From Anaerolineales bacterium (lineage in GTDB: Bacteria; Chloroflexota; Anaerolineae; Anaerolineales; UBA6663), in contig JAEURL010000572.1 of NCBI GenBank assembly GCA_016789165.1, positions 1 through 12,111 of the forward strand: a DNA stretch of 12,111 bases. Direction: 5' to 3'. The first letter of the stretch is position 1. The number at the start of each line of letters is the position of its first letter. Below are positions 7,556 to 12,111 of this stretch, piece after piece. Position numbers and translations under genes: made by a program. Below the pieces are notes generated by a model. It was not told the DNA's origin. It worked only from the letters and a program-made list of their open reading frames with translations, and made no database searches.

Positions 7556-7584
7556 TTGTCAGCGCCGGCCCGCGGTAGTAAAGT
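7556..7584 (+). promoter_or_regulatory. Sigma-70-like promoter for the zinc-ribbon gene (TTGTCA - 17 bp - TAAAGT)
   Basis: A TTGTCA (7556-7561, 5/6 match to TTGACA) is followed after exactly 17 bp by TAAAGT (7579-7584, 4/6 match to TATAAT). Initiation near 7591 would give a leader of about 28 nt containing the AGGTGG ribosome binding site. This implies that the zinc-ribbon gene is transcribed separately from purA. Confidence 0.5.
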
Positions 7585-7606
7585 GGATAGGCCATCCCCG
7601 GCGGAA

Positions 7607-7612
7607 AGGTGG
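7607..7612 (+). promoter_or_regulatory. Shine-Dalgarno of the zinc-ribbon gene
   Basis: AGGTGG lies six bases before the ATG at 7619. It decides this start over the in-frame TTG at 7556, which falls on the -35 box. Confidence 0.55.
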
Positions 7613-7618
7613 AACGTC

Positions 7619-7966
7619 ATGCAGATCGTCACCTACCTGCTCGCGGCCGCGCTCGGCTTCTTCGGCCTGGTCTTTATCGTGGGCGCGCAAGGCCAAGTCC
7701 TGCGCGTGGTCGTCGGCGTGGTGCTGTTCATCGGCGCCGGCGCGCTGGTGTACCTGACGCGCGTGCGCCCGCAGCCCAGCCAGACCAACGTCACCGTCAC
7801 CCAGAAGATCGAGCTGAGCGGCAACGTCAGCGCCCAGAACCTGACGTGCAAGAACTGCGGCGGCAAGCTCACCGAGAAATCGATCAGCGTCAAAGCCGGC
7901 GCCGTCTTCATCAACTGCGAGTTCTGCGGCACGGCCTATCAGCTGGAAGAAGACCCCAAGTGGTGA
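7619..7966 (+). CDS. Small membrane protein with two helices and a C-terminal zinc ribbon
   Basis: The 115-residue protein has two predicted membrane helices (about 3-22 and 27-47) separated by a short turn. A hydrophilic Thr/Gln/Asn-rich linker follows (51-75), then a four-cysteine ribbon: CKNCGGK (Cys77, Cys80) and CEFCGTAY (Cys100, Cys103). The CxxC-19-CxxC spacing is typical of a zinc ribbon or rubredoxin-like knuckle. By topology the ribbon is probably cytoplasmic, with both termini on the same side. No specific family is recognised. It has its own promoter-like sequence and a Shine-Dalgarno, and it is separated by 104 bp from the radical SAM operon. A functional link with those genes is possible but rests only on position. 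Confidence 0.82.
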   Translation: MQIVTYLLAAALGFFGLVFIVGAQGQVLRVVVGVVLFIGAGALVYLTRVRPQPSQTNVTVTQKIELSGNVSAQNLTCKNCGGKLTEKSISVKAGAVFINCEFCGTAYQLEEDPKW

Positions 7967-7970
7967 TGCC

Positions 7971-8009
7971 GATCACCGATCACCAGGCGCTGCAATTGCG
8001 CTGGTCATC
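7971..8009. repeat. Direct GATCACC repeat and imperfect inverted repeat in the gap before the radical SAM gene
   Basis: GATCACC occurs twice in tandem (7971-7984). The second copy starts an imperfect hairpin: GATCACCAGGCGC (7978-7990), a 7-nt loop, then GCGCTGGTCATC (7998-8009), pairing with one C-C mismatch and one bulged G. TGGTCA is itself repeated at 8002-8007 and 8012-8017, so alternative pairings exist. No T-tract follows. It could be a terminator for the zinc-ribbon gene, an operator, or a remnant of a short intergenic repeat family. Confidence 0.45.
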
Positions 8010-8059
8010 AGTGGTCAGGTGTTCAATCATCAGCGGCCGCTGACCTCCCCTTCAAAGGC

Positions 8060-8065
8060 AAGGAG
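8060..8065 (+). promoter_or_regulatory. Shine-Dalgarno of the radical SAM gene
   Basis: AAGGAG lies five bases before the ATG at 8071. It is the strongest ribosome binding site in the window and fixes this start. Confidence 0.65.
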
Positions 8066-8070
8066 ACGCC

Positions 8071-9624
8071 ATGCTGGAGACGACGACCCTCCCCCGCCGC
8101 CTCTGGGACAGCCTCCGGCGCGACCTCGGCGCCTGGCGGGTCCACCTCGCGCCGCCGGAGCCGCCCGCGCCCGGCCTGTACACCTACCGCTGCACGCCCG
8201 CGGGCGGCACGGTCCGCCTGCACCTGCGCGTGGAGGCCGACGGCGCCGGCCTATTGTTCGTGGACGTGACCGACGTCATCCACCTCAACCCCACCGCCAC
8301 TTACATCGTCTACCTGGCGCTGGAGGGCCGGCCGCCGGAGCAGGCGCGGGCCGCTCTGCACGCGCGCTACGCCGCCGGCCAGGCGGCGGCCGAGGTGGCC
8401 CAGCTGTACGCGATGGTGGACCGCTTCCGCAACCCAAGCCTGGGCTGCCCCACCTGCGCGATCACGGACTTGCAGCGCGCCGACCTCTTCAGCACGCCCG
8501 TCCACGCCCCCTTCAAAGCCGACCTGGCCCTGACCTACGGCTGCAACAACGCCTGCGCCCACTGCTACAACGAGCCGGACCGGCTGGGGATGCCGTCGCT
8601 GCCGGCCGCCGATTGGAAGCGCGTCATCGACGTGCTGCACCGGGTGGGCGTGCCGCACCTGATCTTCACCGGCGGCGAGGCCACCCTGCACCCAGACCTG
8701 CTGGACCTGATCGCCTACGCCGACGGGCTCGGCCACATCTGCGGCCTGAACACCAATGGCCGGCGTCTGGCGCAGCCGGCCTTCGCCCGGGCGCTGGCCG
8801 CGGCCGGCCTCAACCACGTCCAGGTCACGCTGGCCTCGCACCGCGCCGAAGTGCATGACGCCGTCAACGGCGCGGCGGCCTTCCACCAGACCGTGCGCGG
8901 CATCGCCAACGCCCAGGCGGCCGGCCTGCACACCATCACCAACACCACCCTGATGCGCACCAACGCCGCCGAGGCGGAGGCCCTGATCGATTTCCTCTAC
9001 GAGCTGGGCGTGCGCACCTTCGCCATGAACGGCCTGATCTACTCGGGCGGCGGCTTCCACGAACCCAACGCCCTGACCGAGGCCGAGCTGGCCCCGCTGC
9101 TCATCCGCGTGCGCGATCACGCCGCCGCGCTGGGGATGCGCTTCCTGTGGTACACGCCCACCGAGTACTGCCGGCTCTCGCCCGTGGAACTGGAGATCGG
9201 GGCCAAGCGCTGCAACGCCGGCGAGTATTCGCTGTGTGTGGAGCCGAACGGCGACGTGCTGCCCTGCCAGAGCTTTTACGTGGCGGCCGGCAACGTGCTG
9301 CAGGATCCGTGGGAGCGCATCTGGCACAGCGACCTGTTCCACAGCTTCCGGGATCGGGAAGAGGACCCGCGCGCCGCCGGCCTGCCCGAGAAGTGCTGGG
9401 CCTGCCCGGACCTGCCGCTGTGCGGAGGCGGCTGCCGGATCGAACGCGAGGCGCGCGCCGGCCAGCGCACCGCCGGCGCCTGCAGCACCTGCGGGCCGGC
9501 CCCCCAGGCCGGCTTTGTGCCCAACGCCTCGCTCACCCGCACCGCCACGCGCGCCACCGGGCGCGCCGCGCTCATCCCCCTGGAAGACCTGCTGGCCGCG
9601 GCGCCTCCGCCGCCGGCTGATTGA
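8071..9624 (+). CDS. Radical SAM/SPASM protein with N-terminal PqqD-like domain (putative peptide/protein maturase)
   Basis: This 517-residue protein has three parts. Residues 36-120 contain HLRVEADGAGLL and IHLNPTATYIVYLALEGRPP, resembling a PqqD-type winged-helix peptide-binding (RRE) domain. An extra CPTC follows at 126-129. The radical SAM domain (about 148-370) has the CX3CX2C motif (Cys158, Cys162, Cys165) in TYGCNNACAHCYNEPD, the SAM-binding FTGGE (199-203) and LNTNG (226-230). The C-terminal SPASM region has Cys381, Cys389, Cys399, the CX2CX5CX3C set Cys442/445/451/455, and Cys471/474, enough for two auxiliary Fe-S clusters. Known relatives with PqqD-like plus SPASM parts modify ribosomal peptides or enzyme subunits, so a maturase role is inferred. 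The substrate is unknown. A Pro-rich tail ends the protein, and the next gene's ribosome binding site overlaps its stop. Confidence 0.92.
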   Translation: MLETTTLPRRLWDSLRRDLGAWRVHLAPPEPPAPGLYTYRCTPAGGTVRLHLRVEADGAGLLFVDVTDVIHLNPTATYIVYLALEGRPPEQARAALHARYAAGQAAAEVAQLYAMVDRFRNPSLGCPTCAITDLQRADLFSTPVHAPFKADLALTYGCNNACAHCYNEPDRLGMPSLPAADWKRVIDVLHRVGVPHLIFTGGEATLHPDLLDLIAYADGLGHICGLNTNGRRLAQPAFARALAAAGLNHVQVTLASHRAEVHDAVNGAAAFHQTVRGIANAQAAGLHTITNTTLMRTNAAEAEALIDFLYELGVRTFAMNGLIYSGGGFHEPNALTEAELAPLLIRVRDHAAALGMRFLWYTPTEYCRLSPVELEIGAKRCNAGEYSLCVEPNGDVLPCQSFYVAAGNVLQDPWERIWHSDLFHSFRDREEDPRAAGLPEKCWACPDLPLCGGGCRIEREARAGQRTAGACSTCGPAPQAGFVPNASLTRTATRATGRAALIPLEDLLAAAPPPPAD

Positions 9625-9628
9625 GAGG
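9623..9628 (+). promoter_or_regulatory. Shine-Dalgarno setting the GTG start of the degenerate paralogue
   Basis: GAGAGG starts within the TGA stop of the radical SAM gene and lies five bases before GTG at 9634, indicating translational coupling. Confidence 0.5.
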
Positions 9629-9633
9629 CAAGC

Positions 9634-10917
9634 GTGGCTGCCACCGCTTTTTTCCGGCGTCTGTTTGAGTTCCGGCCGGCCCAGCCCCAGACGGTGCCGC
9701 CCGGCCTGCACCATTTCTTCCGCGTCGCCGACGGCGCCCTGAGCCGCTTCCACCTGCGTGTGGAGCCGGACGGCCACGGCCTGCTGATCGCCAACGCCAG
9801 CCTGGCCGCCCGCCTGTCGCCGGCCGGCGTGCTCATGGCGCACGGCATCCTCAACGGCCAGGCCGACGAGTCCATCCTGCGCACCCTGGCCCAGACCTTC
9901 CGCGGCGTCGGCCGCTACGACCAGGAGCGCGACCTGCTCCAGGTCCGGGCCCTGATCACGGACCTGGCCCTGCCCGGCGAGGAGGCGCCCGTGCTCAACC
10001 TGGACGACGCCGCCTGGGTGGAGTCGCCGCGCCAGCTGCTGGCGCCGCTCAACGCCGACGTGCCGCTGGCCCCGCCCGAGCAGCTGCGCCCGCTCATCGC
10101 CCGGCTGTGGGAGGTGGGCATTCCGCACCTGACCCTGGCCGTGCCGGAGGCCCCGGACCGCGCACACCTGATCCGGGCCGTGGAGCGCGCCGAGGACACC
10201 GGCCTGATCTGCGGCGTGCGCGGCCGGGCCAGCGACCTGGCGGCGGAGGGCCTGCTGCCGGCCCTGGCCCAGGCCGGCGTGGACCACGTGGACGTTTTCT
10301 ACGCCGCCGACCAGCCCGAACGCCATGACCGGCTGTTCGGCGCCGGCGATCATGCCGCGGCGCGCGCCGTGCTCCAGCAGGCGCGGGCACTGGAGGTCTA
10401 CCCGGTGGCCGTGATCCCGCTGGTGGAGGCCACCCTGCCCGGTCTGGCGGACACTTTGGCCGATCTGCGGGCGCTGGAGCTGCGCGACGTGGCGGTGTTC
10501 GCCATCGCGGAAGTGGTGGAAACCCCGGACGATGCCGTAGGCGCGGACGCGCTGCCGCAGGCCGCGGCCCTGGTGGATGAGGCCGCCCACCGCAGCCAGG
10601 TGCGCTACGTCTGGCAGCCGCCGGTGCGGCGCTTGGCGACCCGCCCCCTGGCCGAGCAGGCGCGCCGCGGCCCGCGCTGCTCCAGCGATTACTCGGCGCG
10701 CGTGGAGCCGGACGGCCAGGTGTTCCCGCCGCGCGGCCCGCGCCAGAGCGCCGGCAACCTCCTGACCGAGCGCTGGGACGCCATCTGGGGCGGCCCGGCT
10801 TTCCGTCATTACCGCGAGCGCCTGAACGCGCCCACCCGCTGCGCCCAATGCCCGGGCCTGGTGGTCTGCGCCGCCGACTGTCCGCGCGAACCCGCCGGCT
10901 GGGCGGAGGAGGCTTGA
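9634..10917 (+). CDS. Degenerate radical SAM/SPASM paralogue lacking the SAM-cluster cysteines (putative maturase partner)
   Basis: This 427-residue protein starts at GTG and is visibly homologous to the preceding radical SAM protein over its whole length. Shared landmarks are HLRVEPDGHGLL (40-51), ALITDL (106-111), EVGIPHL (160-166), LICG (191-194), AQAGVDHVDV (212-221) and, near the end, VEPDG, AGNLL and the CX2CX5CX3C set Cys403/406/412/416. The region aligning with CX3CX2C (about 120-140) has no cysteine, GGE has become VPE (170-172), and the NTNG stretch is changed. It therefore cannot bind the radical SAM [4Fe-4S] cluster in the normal way. SPASM is also reduced: partner positions of Cys389 and Cys399 are Arg356 and Pro366. 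The frame is intact and tightly coupled to its neighbours, so it is a maintained gene. A non-catalytic partner, scaffold or substrate-presenting role is inferred. Confidence 0.9.
   Translation: MAATAFFRRLFEFRPAQPQTVPPGLHHFFRVADGALSRFHLRVEPDGHGLLIANASLAARLSPAGVLMAHGILNGQADESILRTLAQTFRGVGRYDQERDLLQVRALITDLALPGEEAPVLNLDDAAWVESPRQLLAPLNADVPLAPPEQLRPLIARLWEVGIPHLTLAVPEAPDRAHLIRAVERAEDTGLICGVRGRASDLAAEGLLPALAQAGVDHVDVFYAADQPERHDRLFGAGDHAAARAVLQQARALEVYPVAVIPLVEATLPGLADTLADLRALELRDVAVFAIAEVVETPDDAVGADALPQAAALVDEAAHRSQVRYVWQPPVRRLATRPLAEQARRGPRCSSDYSARVEPDGQVFPPRGPRQSAGNLLTERWDAIWGGPAFRHYRERLNAPTRCAQCPGLVVCAADCPREPAGWAEEA
10905..10912 (+). promoter_or_regulatory. Shine-Dalgarno of the DUF2207-like gene inside the preceding gene
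   Basis: GGAGGAGG lies six bases before the ATG at 10919, within the last codons of the degenerate paralogue. It strongly supports the start of the edge gene and its co-translation. Confidence 0.65.
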
Positions 10918-10918
10918 G

Positions 10919-12111
10919 ATGAAGAACCGTCTGCCGCGTCTGCTGGCGCTGGGCCTGGTGCTGGGGCTGCTGCTGTTGGCCGGCCGCCCGGCGCCCGCCG
11001 TCCGCGCCCAGTCGCTGTACTTCTCCCTGCCGGAGTACAAGCTCCAGGCCTACGTCCAGCCGGATGGCGTGGTGCGGATCGTCTACGACCTCACCTTCCA
11101 GAACAGCAATTTCGGTGCGCCCATCGATGCCATTGACGTGGGCGCGCCCAACAATGCCTTCCAGATGGCCGACGTAACCGCCAGTTTGGATGGCGTGCCG
11201 GCCCGCTCCATCGAGAGCTCCCCCTACGTCGAGTACGGCTTCGCGGTCTACCCGGCCAACCCCATCCCAGCCGGCGGGCGCGGCACCCTGCACGTGGAGT
11301 TTCCGGTCCGCAACCTGCTGTACAGCGATGTGACCCGCAAAGAGTACACGTCGTTCCGGATCACGCCCTTCTGGTTTGGCAGCGAGTTCGTGGACGGCAC
11401 CACCAACCTGCAGATCGCCGTCCACCTGCAGCCCGGTGTCCAGCCGGACGAGGCCCTCTATCAGCTCAAGCCGTTCACGGACAAGGCCCTGTTCCAGGAC
11501 CGGGCCGTGGTCGTCTGGCAGGCCAATTGGCGGGCGACGGACGCCTACCTGGTGGGGGTTTCCTTCCCCAACCGCGGCATCACGGCCGGCATCATCCAGC
11601 AATCGGTGCTGGACCTGGCCGCCAAGTGGCTGGAGGACAATCCCGAGGCGCGCTTTGCCCTGGGGCTGGCCGTGGCCGCCGCCTTCGCCGTGGCTTTCTT
11701 CCGCTTCTCGGGCGGCACCGGCCTCTCGGTCTTCGCGCTGCTGGGCTGCGGGCTGGCCGGGGCGATGGCCCTCAGCCCCTACCTGCAGCTGGCGTTGATC
11801 CCGCTGTCCTTCATCGTCATCGTGGTGGTGGAGGTCAGCCTGGCCCGCCGCCGGCGCACCTATCTGCCCGCCATCGCGCAGGTGGAGGGCGGCGGCATCA
11901 AACGCGGGCTGACGGCGCCCGAGGCGGCGCTGCTGCTGGAGCTGCCGCTCAGCCGCGTGCTGGGGCTGGTCATCTTCGGCCTGCTGAAGAAGGGCGTCTT
12001 GGAACAGGTCAAGGAGACGCCGCTGGCCGTCAAGCTGGCCGCCGACTACGCGGCGCCGGGCCCGAAGGCCTCCGCCGAAGCCACGGCCGCCGCGCGCCAG
12101 GCCGTGGCCCA
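10919..12111 (+). CDS. Secreted/membrane DUF2207-like protein (runs off right edge, first 397 residues)
   Basis: The frame stays open from the ATG to the right edge. Its parts are a signal peptide (1-30, ending AVRA before Gln31), an extracytoplasmic beta-rich domain at about 32-225 (PDGVVRIVYDLTFQN at 48-62, AYLVGVSFPNRG at 209-220), and hydrophobic segments at about 245-261, 266-284 and 288-308. The next loop is RRRRT-containing and positively charged, so the following part should be cytoplasmic. That part has a winged-helix-like stretch with GLTAPEAALLLELPLSRVLG (330-349) and FGLLKKGVLEQV. The layout (signal peptide, exposed domain, membrane helices, cytoplasmic tail) matches DUF2207-type proteins, but the family assignment is tentative. 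The start lies 1 bp after the upstream stop. Because it is co-translated with the maturase pair, it may be the modified substrate, a transporter-like partner or an anchor. The C-terminus is not in the window. Confidence 0.85.
   Translation, partial: MKNRLPRLLALGLVLGLLLLAGRPAPAVRAQSLYFSLPEYKLQAYVQPDGVVRIVYDLTFQNSNFGAPIDAIDVGAPNNAFQMADVTASLDGVPARSIESSPYVEYGFAVYPANPIPAGGRGTLHVEFPVRNLLYSDVTRKEYTSFRITPFWFGSEFVDGTTNLQIAVHLQPGVQPDEALYQLKPFTDKALFQDRAVVVWQANWRATDAYLVGVSFPNRGITAGIIQQSVLDLAAKWLEDNPEARFALGLAVAAAFAVAFFRFSGGTGLSVFALLGCGLAGAMALSPYLQLALIPLSFIVIVVVEVSLARRRRTYLPAIAQVEGGGIKRGLTAPEAALLLELPLSRVLGLVIFGLLKKGVLEQVKETPLAVKLAADYAAPGPKASAEATAAARQAVA

Noticed and set aside
7556..7618. TTG start for the zinc-ribbon protein at 7556
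   Set aside because: The TTG coincides with the likely -35 box and has no ribosome binding site. The ATG at 7619 has AGGTGG and begins at the first membrane helix.
9634..10917. Treating the cysteine-less radical SAM paralogue as a pseudogene
   Set aside because: The frame is intact, codon use matches its neighbours, both ends are translationally coupled and the SPASM-like cysteines are kept.
8251..11040. Long open frame of 929 codons on the minus strand
   Set aside because: It spans three well-supported plus-strand genes and translates to Gly/Gln/Arg-rich sequence with no motif. It is a codon-bias shadow.
1..12111. CRISPR, tRNA, rRNA or mobile element
   Set aside because: I saw no regularly spaced repeats, cloverleaf-like sequence, terminal inverted repeats, transposase or integrase motifs on either strand.

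Overview
The window comes from a very GC-rich bacterial chromosome. The Thr/Pro/Ser-rich linker (TATATPSATPSATATLPP) followed by a terminal VYLPLVLR on a secreted enzyme, and the general protein style, suggest a Chloroflexota member (Anaerolineae/Caldilineae-like). This is inferred from style, not from a marker gene. No rRNA, tRNA, CRISPR array, insertion sequence or integrase was seen.

Left part, minus strand (1-2386): the 5' end of an unrecognised gene leaves the left edge. Upstream of it lies a secreted PQQ-type sugar dehydrogenase (GSDH beta-propeller) with PKD/Ig-like domains, a low-complexity linker and the YLPLVLR tail. A 139-bp divergent intergenic region separates this part from the plus-strand genes.

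Middle, plus strand (2526-7504): two GT-B glycosyltransferases, a polyprenyl-phosphate glycosyl-1-phosphate transferase of the WbaP/WcaJ type, and purA. The first three form a surface-polysaccharide module: the membrane transferase would load the first sugar phosphate on the lipid carrier and the two GTs would extend it. purA is purine metabolism, but its ribosome binding site overlaps the stop codon of the transferase gene. Both GT genes lack a Shine-Dalgarno and have a -10-like hexamer (TATACT, TATAAT) 6-8 nt before the ATG, the geometry of leaderless transcripts.

Right part, plus strand (7619-12111): a small two-helix membrane protein with a four-cysteine zinc ribbon sits behind its own promoter-like sequence. 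After a repeat-containing gap come three tightly coupled genes: a radical SAM/SPASM protein with an N-terminal PqqD-like domain; a diverged paralogue that has lost the radical SAM cluster cysteines and the GGE motif but keeps part of SPASM; and a secreted/membrane DUF2207-like protein cut by the right edge. This active/degenerate maturase pair next to a membrane protein, with no visible small precursor peptide, is the best candidate here for an undescribed peptide- or protein-modification system. Its substrate is unknown and may lie beyond the right edge.
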